Shown here piece by piece: positions 55,674 to 64,000 of a stretch of 64,000 nucleotides of DNA. Under the pieces are notes generated by a model. That model had not been told where the DNA came from, did no database searches, and saw only the letters and a list, made by a program, of their open reading frames with translations. The translations under genes and the position numbers were made by a program. Source of the stretch: an uncultured Oscillospiraceae bacterium. Lineage in GTDB: Bacteria > Bacillota > Clostridia > Oscillospirales > Oscillospiraceae. The stretch lies in assembly GCA_934552825.1 (NCBI GenBank), contig CAKTEQ010000002.1:310001-374000 (forward strand). Reading direction: 5' to 3'. Within the stretch, counting starts at the first letter, position 1, and the number at the start of each line of letters is the position of its first letter.

Positions 55674-56237
55674 TCACATATAAAAATCCCCGTATATGGA
55701 CACAGGCTCCCAATTACGGTAGTCCGTGTACGGCGCGACCTCGTCCCACACGTTGTATCTGCGCATGACGCCGAGACCCGCGAAGAAGCCCGCCGCCACC
55801 ACGAGTCCAACGACCATGCCGATTATGCCCGTGACGAGCCCCGCCGCCGCCATACCGCTGCCGCAGCGCTTGAGCCCCACGCCGCCGCAGATGACGGCCA
55901 CAAGCCCCAGTACCAGCCCGATGGGGAACAGCAGAATTGAGAATATCCCAAACACAAGTGCCGTGACGCTGGCTCCCATTCCTTTCTTTTTCCCGGGTGC
56001 GCTCTGCATCCTGGACGCCGGCTCCTCCGTTATGACAGTCACGCTTTCCGCCGGGATAACGGCCGGCTTTTCCGCCGCCGCGGTGGCGGCGGGCGCCTCG
56101 CTAACGACAGGCGCCGGGTTATAGTCCCTGTTCACCGCCGCTGTTTCAGGCTGCTCAGCCTCTCTGACCGGCGTGCCGCAGCGGGTGCAGAACCTTGCGT
56201 CCTCCGGTAATTTATGTCCGCATTTATGACAAAACAT
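55674..56237 (-). CDS. Zinc-ribbon membrane protein (DUF4190-like)
   Basis: The 187-residue protein has an N-terminal zinc ribbon (Cys3, Cys6, Cys17, Cys20: FCHKCGHKLPEDARFCTRCG), an Ala/Pro-rich linker (about 25-90), then two to three membrane helices with a GLVLGLVAVICGGVGLKR stretch like DUF4190. ATG 56237 has GGGGG 7 bases upstream. It is expressed from its own promoter, whose -35 overlaps the addA stop. Confidence 0.8.
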   Translation of the reverse strand: MFCHKCGHKLPEDARFCTRCGTPVREAEQPETAAVNRDYNPAPVVSEAPAATAAAEKPAVIPAESVTVITEEPASRMQSAPGKKKGMGASVTALVFGIFSILLFPIGLVLGLVAVICGGVGLKRCGSGMAAAGLVTGIIGMVVGLVVAAGFFAGLGVMRRYNVWDEVAPYTDYRNWEPVSIYGDFYM

Positions 56238-56269
56238 CAAAATTCCCCCTTTCAAGGTAATTCACCCCG

Positions 56270-56299
56270 ATTATACGGGGAAAGGCGGCATTAAGTCAA
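56270..56299 (-). promoter_or_regulatory. Promoter of the zinc-ribbon gene
   Basis: On the minus strand TTGACT (56294-56299), 18 bases, TATAAT (56270-56275). The -35 reaches the addA stop codon. Confidence 0.8.
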
Positions 56300-59200
56300 C
56301 TTAATTCCACGATTTCCTGGGAATTTGTCGCAAAAAAGTACAGGATTCCCTTCGTGACCCGTCTGCCGGTTATCCGCTCCAGTGCCATGGCGTAGGTGCG
56401 CACCTGGTCGGCGTAGCCCTCGGCGCGGGCATGCTGCGTTTCCGGCGTCACAGCGTCGGACTTGAAGTCGATTATCACGACGCCCTCCGGGAACTCCAGC
56501 CAGCAGTCCACAACGCCCTGGAGAAGCACCTGCTCCCCGGCGCCCGTGCCTATAAGCTCCCCGGCGTCAGCCAGCAGGGAGAACTTGAACTCCCTGTGCA
56601 CCCTCTCCGCCTTTCCCAGGAGCCTTCCCGGCCCGCTGCGGAAAAAGGCGAGTATCCTCTCCGGCTCTACCGAGTCCGCCTGCTCCCGGGTGATGAACTC
56701 CTCCCGGACGAGGCGCTCCAGCTCACTTTTGACGCCCTCTTCATCCCGGCATGCGTCGTAGTCCATATACTGCATGGCGAGGTGTATCGCCGTTCCCCGC
56801 TGCGCCCCGGTGAGGGCGGTGTCCTTCTTGAGAAAGCGTGGCTTTTCAAAGTGCAGCCGCGCCGTTTTTTCCCCGTGCCGAAGCTTTTTTATCTCCGTCG
56901 CCGTAATTTTCGACGGTATGTCCGTCTCGTGGGGATACACAAAGCCGTCCCAGAGGACCTCGGTCTTCCCGCTCTGCCCAGGCGACGCGGTTTCCCCGCT
57001 CTGCTCTGCCGTCACGCCCCCCTCCCAGACACGCAGCGCCAGAGGACTGTGCCCGGACGCGTACACGGGGCAGTCAACACCGGCGATACCCCGCAGAATG
57101 GTACACTCCGGGCGCATGAGGGCGGAGATGAGCAGCCAGTCCCCGGCGGAACGGACGGCGCCTAAAAACGTGCTGTCAAGGGGCAATGTCATCCGTGACG
57201 CCAGCTTCTTGAGAGTCCTCTCCGGGTTCTCCATGGCGGCAAAGATGATGAGCTTGTCCTTCGGGCGGGTCATCGCCACGTAGAGTATGCGCATCTCCTC
57301 CGCCAGCATTTCCCGTTCCAGGGTGCGCCTGAGCGCCTTATAGGTCACGGGCTCGTACTCCACGCCCCGCTCCTCGTCCCGTATCCGCCGGGCGACTCCC
57401 TGGGCGCTGTGGATGAGCACAGGCCGGTTAAGATCCTCCCGGTTGAACACCTTCATCACATCCGCCAGCACCACCACGGGAAACTCAAGCCCCTTGGAGC
57501 GGTGGACACTCATTATGCGCACCTTCCCGCCCCCGTCCCCGGCGAACGCCGGTCCCGGCAGGTCCTTTTCCCGCTCCTGAAGGGCGTGGATCGCCCCTAA
57601 GAAGGTGAACAGGGTGTTCATGCCCCTGCTCTCGAAGGCCACGGCGTGGCGGAAGAGCATCTCCAATGCCTCCTGGCGCCGCTGCCCCTCCGGGAGCGCC
57701 GAGAACACCGCCCCAGCGTCCGTGGCGGCGTATATTTTCCTCAAAAGCTCGCTGGGACGGCTGTCCGCCGCCTCAAGGCGCAGCCTGTCAAGGCTATCTA
57801 TGAAGTCCCGGCAGTGCCCGTCCTTCTCCGCGCGCCGGATCATCGCGTCATAGAAGTCGCATTTCTTATCCTCCCCGCGGATGAACGCCAGCTCCTCGGG
57901 AGTAAAGTTCCAGAGGGGGCTGCGCAGCACGCCTATAAGGTGCACGTCCTGATGGGGATTGTCGATTATCTCCAGGTAGCTCAGCATCACGGACACCTCC
58001 ACCCGGTCCATGAACCTGCCGCTGCCGTCGGCGAAGCCCGCGAGACCCACGCTCTCCAGCGCCGAGAGGTACTCCTCCGTCCGGCTGCCTGGGGAGCGCA
58101 TGAGTATCACCACGTCACCCGGCTGGACTGGGCGCATGCTCCCGTCCTCCCCCGTCACCTGAAAGCCGCTGTCGATAAGCTCCCGTATCCGCCGGGCGAC
58201 GGCTGCCGCCTCGCCCCTGGCGCGGCTCACCTTCTCCTCGTCAGACGCCATGGAGCCTGTGTTCACAATATTCAGCTCCGTCTCCATGCCGGGCGCGGGC
58301 GGGAACGTGCCCTCCGGTCGCAGTTCTTCGTCGGGACCGTAGTCCAGCTCCCCCAGCTCCCGGGACATTATCTCTCCAAAGAGCCGGTTCACCCCGTCCG
58401 TGATCTCACGGCGGGAACGGAAGTTCGCCGCCAGGAGCACCCGTCTGCCCCCGTCTACGGAGGGTGCGGCGCCTTCGGAAAAGGACCTGTATTTTTCAAG
58501 AAATATCCCTGGGTCCGCCAGGTTGAACCGGTAGATGGACTGCTTCACGTCCCCCACCATGAACACGTTCTCTCCGTCCCGGCTCACGGCGTTGAAGAGC
58601 AGGTTCTGGACCTCGTTCGTGTCCTGGTATTCGTCCACCATTATCTCCCGGAAGCGCCCGGCGAGCTGCCTTGCCGTGTCCGTCGGCTCCCCGTCATTGA
58701 GGAGCAGCTTCAATGCGAAGTGCTCCAGGTCCCCGTAGTCCATGCCCCGGCGGCGCGTCTTCAGCTCGGCATACTCCCCGTCCAGCTCCCGCACCAGGCT
58801 GAAAAGCCCCCGCACGGCGCCGGCGGAAAGTTCTCCGTCCTCCATGTTCTCCGCCTCGGTCACGTTGAACCATTCCTCGAGCCCGGCGGCGTCCTCCTTG
58901 AACTTTTCCCGGATGAGCTTCAAGCGCTCCTTCGTCTGCTCTCCCGGGTAATTGCGCAGGGTGCCAAGCCGCTCCGCCCTGAAGGGGAACCGCTCTCTGC
59001 CCTCGTCCCAGCCCTTTTTGAGGGCGTCGGAGAGCCGGAGCATCCACTCCCGGTCGCTCACAAACGCGGGGAGGTACGCCTTTGTGAGCGCCTCATCCCC
59101 GGTCATCTCGTCGATAGCAGCGTCATATACCCGTATCCAGTAGGCGCACTTCGCCAGAGCCTCCTGTATAAGCTGCTCCTGGGCCCTTTCCACGCTGCTT

Positions 59201-59805
59201 CCAAGTCCGCCCGCGCACCTTTCCATCCAGCCTGCGGGATCCGGGTGGCTGCGGACCTTCCTGTAAGCCTCCAGCACCGTGGCTGTGAGCTTTTTATCGT
59301 CTCTGCCCGCCCCGAGACTGTCCACAACGGCGCGGAAATCTCCGTCGGCGGCGATGGTCTCGTACCGGCGCTCCAGCAGGCTATCCAGCGCCTGGGCAAG
59401 GAGCGTATCCGCGTCCTGCTGGTCCAGCACCCTGAGGTCAGAGGATATTCCCAGCAGGTGGGCGTTCTCCCGGAGCACCGCGGCGCAGAAGCCGTGGATA
59501 GTGGAGATCTGCGTTCTGTACACAAGCAGGCTCTGGCGGCGCAGATGGGCGCTGCCCGGATCCTGAGCCGCACGCTTTTTCAGTTCCCGGACGATGCGTC
59601 CCCGCAGCTCCTCCGCGGCGGCGCGGGTGTACGTGATTATGAGAAACTCGTCGATGTTCCTTTTCTCCGGTCCCGTCACCTGTCGCAGCAGCCGTTCCAC
59701 CAGCACCTTCGTCTTACCGGAACCGGCGGCGGCGGATACCAACAGGGCGGAGCCGTCCAGCTCTACCGCCATGCGCTGCTGCTCTGTGAGCCTTATCTCA
59801 GCCAT
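56296..59805 (-). CDS. addA: ATP-dependent helicase-nuclease subunit AddA
   Basis: This is the helicase-nuclease subunit of AddAB (RecBCD functional analogue) for double-strand-break processing. The 1169-residue protein has SAAAGSGKTKVLVERLL (Walker A), UvrD-type VDEYQDTNEVQ, ANFRSRREI and VMSVHRSKGLEFP-like motifs. A C-terminal nuclease domain has IIDFKSDAV. I start at ATG 59805 (MAEIRLTEQQ), with GGAGG 6 bases upstream. It overlaps the end of addB by 8 bases. Confidence 0.96.
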   Translation of the reverse strand: MAEIRLTEQQRMAVELDGSALLVSAAAGSGKTKVLVERLLRQVTGPEKRNIDEFLIITYTRAAAEELRGRIVRELKKRAAQDPGSAHLRRQSLLVYRTQISTIHGFCAAVLRENAHLLGISSDLRVLDQQDADTLLAQALDSLLERRYETIAADGDFRAVVDSLGAGRDDKKLTATVLEAYRKVRSHPDPAGWMERCAGGLGSSVERAQEQLIQEALAKCAYWIRVYDAAIDEMTGDEALTKAYLPAFVSDREWMLRLSDALKKGWDEGRERFPFRAERLGTLRNYPGEQTKERLKLIREKFKEDAAGLEEWFNVTEAENMEDGELSAGAVRGLFSLVRELDGEYAELKTRRRGMDYGDLEHFALKLLLNDGEPTDTARQLAGRFREIMVDEYQDTNEVQNLLFNAVSRDGENVFMVGDVKQSIYRFNLADPGIFLEKYRSFSEGAAPSVDGGRRVLLAANFRSRREITDGVNRLFGEIMSRELGELDYGPDEELRPEGTFPPAPGMETELNIVNTGSMASDEEKVSRARGEAAAVARRIRELIDSGFQVTGEDGSMRPVQPGDVVILMRSPGSRTEEYLSALESVGLAGFADGSGRFMDRVEVSVMLSYLEIIDNPHQDVHLIGVLRSPLWNFTPEELAFIRGEDKKCDFYDAMIRRAEKDGHCRDFIDSLDRLRLEAADSRPSELLRKIYAATDAGAVFSALPEGQRRQEALEMLFRHAVAFESRGMNTLFTFLGAIHALQEREKDLPGPAFAGDGGGKVRIMSVHRSKGLEFPVVVLADVMKVFNREDLNRPVLIHSAQGVARRIRDEERGVEYEPVTYKALRRTLEREMLAEEMRILYVAMTRPKDKLIIFAAMENPERTLKKLASRMTLPLDSTFLGAVRSAGDWLLISALMRPECTILRGIAGVDCPVYASGHSPLALRVWEGGVTAEQSGETASPGQSGKTEVLWDGFVYPHETDIPSKITATEIKKLRHGEKTARLHFEKPRFLKKDTALTGAQRGTAIHLAMQYMDYDACRDEEGVKSELERLVREEFITREQADSVEPERILAFFRSGPGRLLGKAERVHREFKFSLLADAGELIGTGAGEQVLLQGVVDCWLEFPEGVVIIDFKSDAVTPETQHARAEGYADQVRTYAMALERITGRRVTKGILYFFATNSQEIVELS

Positions 59806-62800
59806 CCTTCCCCTCCTCTCCCCCAAGCTTCAGCCAGAAATCATTCGTCTTGATAGTCTCCGCCTGCCGGGGCACGTCGGCGCACTCATCGAAGAGGCAT
59901 GCCTGGCGGAAGTCGCAGTAATCGCAGGGGGTGCCCGCCCCCTTCTTTATGGGGTCCGCGGCGATATCCCCGGAGCTCAGCTCCCCGAGCATCTCCATGA
60001 GCACCCTGTCGATATGGCGCTCAAGCCGCCCCAGCCGCTCAGCCGAGACGAGATACTCCCCGGTTATCTTTCCGTTCTTCATGGTCACGGGGAGGAACCT
60101 GAGCTCCCCGTCCTGAGGGTTCTCCATGGCGGTGACGACATCCTCGTCGTCCAGCACCACGCCGCTGCGGCGCAGCTCCTTCGCCACCATGCGCCGGCGC
60201 TCCTCCCCGGGCAGGTCGCGTCTGCCCCGGACCGTCACGTCCCGCGCGGGCACATAGAGCACCCCCGCCGGGGCGATGTCCCCGCCGAACTTCTCCTTTC
60301 CTCCCCGCTCCAGTGCGAAGAGGTATATCAGCATCTGAAGCCCCAGACCGTTGGCGATGTCCGTAAAGTCGAACTTTTTGCGCCCCGTCTTGTAGTCCAC
60401 CACCCGGAGATAGAGCTTTCCGTCCTTCACCCAGCCGTCCACTCTGTCCACAAAGCCGCTGATGCGTATCTCCCCGTCCTGAGAGATGCGCGCCACAGGG
60501 GGCAGGTCCCCCTTGCCGCCGAACTCCAGCTCGAACTCCATGGGTCGGAAGTCCGAAACGCGCAGCTCCGCCGCCATGTCCTCCACCACCGCGTATACAC
60601 TCCTGAGCAGGCGGTTGAAAAGATACCTGAAGCGGGGCGTCTTGTCCCGGAAGCTGCCGAGGGTCGTCTCTATATAGTGCTCCACGTGACCCTTCGCGAT
60701 GGCGCGGACGGTCTCCGGCTCCACAGCCTTGAAGCCTCCCCGTTTCTCCACGTCCCGGGCTGTATTTTCCAGTATTTCATGGACGAAGGTGCCCATCTCC
60801 GGCGCTTCGAACCCGGCGCTTTTCCGCGCTTTCGCACGCAGGCCGTACTCCATGAAATACATGAACTTGCAGGAATTGAATTTATCTATCTTGGAGGCGG
60901 ACATATCAAATCTGCCCCCGTAGAGAGCGCGCACACCATCCGTGGTAAGCTGCCCCCGGGAATATTTCCCGGCGCGGCGCACCCGCTCCACCCTGGCAGG
61001 GTCGGCTCCGCGCCGCTCCAACTCGTCCAGGACAGAGCCGTCCCCAATGCTTAGCCGCCGCGCGCCCTCCTGGAGGGCGCGGGTCAGGCTGAGAGTACCG
61101 GCGGCGCGTCTCTCCTCCCAATCCGTCAGCAGCTCACGCACCCGCTCCACGATGAAGCTCGGGCGCAGCTCAGTGCCGCTGTCCGTGCTCTCCGGCCAGC
61201 TTATGGTAAGGCTCTCCGCCGCCGCTGTGACGGCGCTGTATACGGAATAGAGCTCCCGGGTCATCAGGCTGTGGGCGCCGGGGAGGAGCTCAAGCCCCAG
61301 GGCGAGGAGCTCCCGCCGCTCCGTCTCCGTTATGACGCCGCCGTTCTCCGCCGGAAGGGGCATGCTCGTGTCGTTCGCCCCCAGGATGAACATATGCTTC
61401 GGGCTGCTGTGTCCCGTGCGGCTCAGCTCCGTGAGCTGCACCGCGTCCACCGTGGCGGGTATCGTATCCACGCACTCCCAGGCGAGGACGCCCGGGAATA
61501 TGGCGGCAAATTCGCTTCTGTCCAGCTCCGTGTCCCCCATGATGGCGGCGCACTGGTCCAGCGCCGTCACCACCTTGCCCCAGAGCTGGGCATACTGCTC
61601 TCCAAGGCGCGTGCCCCTGAATTTCTCCGCCTTGTCCTCCAGGTTCTCCGGCAGGCTGATATCCAGCAGGAATTCGTAGAGCGCCCGTAGCATATCCCTC
61701 ATGGACCGCCTTCCGGAGAGTCCCTCGCGCAGCGCCGTGAAGGGGCGGCGCACCCGTTCCCGCAGGATGTTCAGCTCTGTAAGGGCAGCACGGGATGCGT
61801 CCGTGAACTCCACGCCGTAGCCCTCCGGGTTCAGGGTCCAGCCCTCCTCACGCCACCACATGGAGCCGCGAACCTTCCAGCGCAGCACATAGTTCTCCAG
61901 TCTGTCGCACTCATCCCATCGGAGACCGGCGAGACCGGTTTTCAGGAATTTGAAGATATCCTCGTATTCAAAGCCGCCCGTCACGGTGTCAAGGGCGCCG
62001 GTGATGAGCGTGTACACCGGGTTCGCCCGGACTTTCGTGCCCCCCGTGACGTTCAGGGGTATGCCGAACTGCTCCAGCGCACTTTCCATAAGATCGCTGT
62101 ATTCATCCACCTGCCGCACGGCGACGGTGATATCCCGGTATCGGGCGCCAGCGCGGACAAGACGCGCGATGTCCTCCGCCGCCGCAAGGCACTCCTCATA
62201 TGCGTTGGCGCAGGCGCGCAGGGCGACGCCGCCCGTCTCCGGGGGCGTTCCCGTCCCGTCGGCGAAGAGATACTCTCCCAGATAGGTGATATCCGTCTCC
62301 CGCTCCCGCGCCGTGGTTTTCAGCTCCACCTCAGCGCCCAGGTCTCTGCCCAGTCTCAGGAGCTTTCCCCATGTGCTCACGGGGACGGCAAAGGCGTCGC
62401 TCTCCTCAGAACCCGGCTCCCAGGTGAGCGTCACGGTCATGCGGGCGCACCGCTCAAGGAGCAGGGAGATTATCACGGTCTCCCTGTATGTAAAGTCGCT
62501 GAAGCCGTCGATGTATATGTCCGCACCCCGGGCAAAATCACACAGCTCAAGGCGCTGTGCCGTCATTGTGAGCCGGTCCGCCGGGGAGAGACCCGTCTCC
62601 CGGGAGAGAGCGTTGAACATCTCCAGTATCGCCGCCAGCTCAGTCAGCTTGGCGGAAAACTCCACCTTCTCGCCCATTCTGGTTATGTCCTCCGGGCTGA
62701 CGGCGCAGCTTTTGAATTCGTCCACGGTCATGAGCAGCCGTTCCAGCTCCGCGGGCTTCGATGCCGCGGAGGAGTAGATGCTCAGCACTCCACGAAGCTT

Positions 62801-63091
62801 CTCGATGGTGCGGTTCATGAGCAGCAGCCTGCCGCTGTCGCTGAGGAACTGGGCTGCCGTCCCCCCCGCCTGCTCGAAGACACGTCGGGCGAGATCCGTA
62901 AAGCTCAGCACCTGGGCGTAGGCCGCGGCCCTGTCTCCGCAGCGGGAGCACAGATCCCTGGTGGCGCCGTGGGTATGCTGCTCCGGGACAAGGATGATAG
63001 CTTCCCTGCCCCCGCCGCCGGATATCTCTTCATATATGCCCCGGCTCTTCCCGGTCTTCGCGCCCCCTGTGATGATGCGCAGCGTGCCCAT
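59798..63091 (-). CDS. addB: ATP-dependent helicase-nuclease subunit AddB
   Basis: The 1097-residue partner of AddA has a GGAKTGKS Walker A at the N-terminus, a large helicase-like middle and a C-terminal RecB-type nuclease (VVDYKTGRKKF). The iron-sulfur cysteines are Cys741, Cys1056, Cys1059 and Cys1065, with the x2 and x5 spacing known for AddB. I start at ATG 63091 (MGTLRIITGG). A longer frame upstream is not conserved. Confidence 0.95.
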   Translation of the reverse strand: MGTLRIITGGAKTGKSRGIYEEISGGGGREAIILVPEQHTHGATRDLCSRCGDRAAAYAQVLSFTDLARRVFEQAGGTAAQFLSDSGRLLLMNRTIEKLRGVLSIYSSAASKPAELERLLMTVDEFKSCAVSPEDITRMGEKVEFSAKLTELAAILEMFNALSRETGLSPADRLTMTAQRLELCDFARGADIYIDGFSDFTYRETVIISLLLERCARMTVTLTWEPGSEESDAFAVPVSTWGKLLRLGRDLGAEVELKTTARERETDITYLGEYLFADGTGTPPETGGVALRACANAYEECLAAAEDIARLVRAGARYRDITVAVRQVDEYSDLMESALEQFGIPLNVTGGTKVRANPVYTLITGALDTVTGGFEYEDIFKFLKTGLAGLRWDECDRLENYVLRWKVRGSMWWREEGWTLNPEGYGVEFTDASRAALTELNILRERVRRPFTALREGLSGRRSMRDMLRALYEFLLDISLPENLEDKAEKFRGTRLGEQYAQLWGKVVTALDQCAAIMGDTELDRSEFAAIFPGVLAWECVDTIPATVDAVQLTELSRTGHSSPKHMFILGANDTSMPLPAENGGVITETERRELLALGLELLPGAHSLMTRELYSVYSAVTAAAESLTISWPESTDSGTELRPSFIVERVRELLTDWEERRAAGTLSLTRALQEGARRLSIGDGSVLDELERRGADPARVERVRRAGKYSRGQLTTDGVRALYGGRFDMSASKIDKFNSCKFMYFMEYGLRAKARKSAGFEAPEMGTFVHEILENTARDVEKRGGFKAVEPETVRAIAKGHVEHYIETTLGSFRDKTPRFRYLFNRLLRSVYAVVEDMAAELRVSDFRPMEFELEFGGKGDLPPVARISQDGEIRISGFVDRVDGWVKDGKLYLRVVDYKTGRKKFDFTDIANGLGLQMLIYLFALERGGKEKFGGDIAPAGVLYVPARDVTVRGRRDLPGEERRRMVAKELRRSGVVLDDEDVVTAMENPQDGELRFLPVTMKNGKITGEYLVSAERLGRLERHIDRVLMEMLGELSSGDIAADPIKKGAGTPCDYCDFRQACLFDECADVPRQAETIKTNDFWLKLGGEEGKDG

Positions 63092-63172
63092 GGCTTCTCC
63101 GCCTTTCCCTCTGTCTTTTTTCTCACATTTTAGCACATTTTCCCCGTTTTTCACATCTTTTTACGAGACCCT

Positions 63173-63200
63173 TTGAAAAACCGGCCCATTCATGTATAAT
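63173..63200 (+). promoter_or_regulatory. Promoter of the MATE gene
   Basis: TTGAAA (63173-63178), 16 bases, TATAAT (63195-63200). Confidence 0.8.
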
Positions 63201-63226
63201 GCTGAGGTAGAGAGGGGTGTTTACCT

Positions 63227-64000
63227 TTGGCAGAAACACGGAATGACTTCAGTCAGGGCGGCATTAAAACTAGCATAACCCGCCTTGCCATACCCATGAT
63301 CGTGGCGCAGCTCATAAACGTACTGTATAACATCGTGGACAGAATGTACGTCGGGCATATCCCCGGGGAGGGCATGCTGCCCCTCACGGGTCTCGGCATC
63401 ACATTTCCCATCATCACTATAATAACCGCCTTTACGAACCTCTGCGGTCAGGGCGGCGCGCCCCTGTGCTCTATCGAGCGGGGCGCCGGGAACAACGAAA
63501 AGGCGGAGAGGATAATGGGCAACGCCTGCACTTTGCTTCTCTTCTTCTGCGTAATCGTCACGGCTGCGTCCTTCATCTTCAAGGTACCCGTCCTGCGGGC
63601 CTTCGGTGCCAGCGACCAGACCCTTCCCTATGCGGACAATTATCTCACCATCTACCTCTGCGGTAACTTCTTCTCCATGCTGGGACTGGGGCTGAACACC
63701 TTCATCAGCGCCCAGGGCTTCTCCAAGGTGAGTATGCTCACGGTCGGGCTTGGAGCCGTCGTCAATATCGTCCTGGACCCGCTCTTTATTTACGCGTGCC
63801 ACATGGGCGTCAAAGGGGCTGCTCTCGCCACTATAATCTCCCAGTTCATCTCCATGGTCTGGGTCCTGCGCTTTCTCACCAGCGAAAAAGCCATCCTTCG
63901 CCTGCGTCTGCGGCACATGAAGCCGGAGCCGCGCCTGTGCGGCAGGATACTCGGTCTGGGAATGTCCAACTTTGTCATGTCCCTCACCACAAGTGCTGTG
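63227..64000 (+). CDS. MATE-family efflux transporter (N-terminal part)
   Basis: This is the first 258 codons of a multidrug/metabolite exporter cut by the window end. TTG at 63227 starts AETRNDFSQG, with AGGGG 9 bases upstream and the promoter just before. Visible are the first helix (RLAIPMIVAQLINVLYNIVDRMYVGHIPG), a helix pair around LTGLGITFPIITIITAF, and NIVLDPLFIY, a family motif. About seven of the usual twelve helices are present. The substrate is unknown. Confidence 0.93.
   Translation, partial: MAETRNDFSQGGIKTSITRLAIPMIVAQLINVLYNIVDRMYVGHIPGEGMLPLTGLGITFPIITIITAFTNLCGQGGAPLCSIERGAGNNEKAERIMGNACTLLLFFCVIVTAASFIFKVPVLRAFGASDQTLPYADNYLTIYLCGNFFSMLGLGLNTFISAQGFSKVSMLTVGLGAVVNIVLDPLFIYACHMGVKGAALATIISQFISMVWVLRFLTSEKAILRLRLRHMKPEPRLCGRILGLGMSNFVMSLTTSAV

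Overview
The window looks like a chromosome segment from a GC-rich, spore-former-related anaerobe of the Clostridia (Oscillospirales-like). The evidence is a dgt-dnaG-rpoD operon, an energy-coupling-factor (ECF) transporter core next to truA, a tryptophan T-box in front of a trpXYZ-type transporter, a ClpE-like unfoldase, HflX, AddAB, a YtvI/AI-2E-type membrane protein, a DUF5711 protein and an SLH-domain surface protein. The organism assignment is inferred from gene content and family resemblance only. Most genes lie on the minus strand.

Layout. 1-9.4 kb: two OFA-type MFS carriers (one cut by the window edge), a CNNM/CorC-like membrane protein, rpe-recR, a BKACE-family enzyme, a tRNA-Arg(ACG) and a cation/proton antiporter. 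9.7-13.6 kb: a large SLH surface protein with a structured 5' leader. 14.4-17.3 kb: pgsA-clpE. 18-24.6 kb: a seven-gene operon (methyltransferase, ecfA1, ecfA2, ecfT, truA, DUF5711, CvpA-like) with a repeat island inside it. 24.9-30.3 kb: a MalT-like LuxR regulator, a DUF2442 gene, two lipoproteins and two small proteins. 31.5-34.6 kb: trpXYZ with its T-box leader. 34.8-36.7 kb: pdxK-metA. 36.7-44.4 kb: an anaerobic-metabolism cluster with a LysR regulator, an orphan sugar-type binding protein, a glycyl-radical-enzyme homologue, its activase, a flavoprotein and a ferredoxin. 44.4-56.3 kb: housekeeping genes (dgt-dnaG-rpoD, lysC with an ACT protein, a GNAT protein, YigZ, hflX, a flavin reductase, rpmE, a zinc-ribbon membrane protein). 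56.3-63.1 kb: addBA. The start of a MATE exporter follows to the window end.

Two things stand out. First, the glycyl-radical-enzyme homologue (39765-42134) is full length and sits beside an apparently complete radical-SAM activase, but it has threonine (codon ACA) where the family carries the radical glycine. It also lacks the usual Val-Glu after the active-site cysteine. Second, nearly every long intergenic gap is filled by a limited set of repeat modules whose hairpin stems differ between copies yet stay complementary. They include two nearly identical structured copies of about 240 bp, 13.5 kb apart. This suggests an abundant mobile or RNA-forming repeat system.
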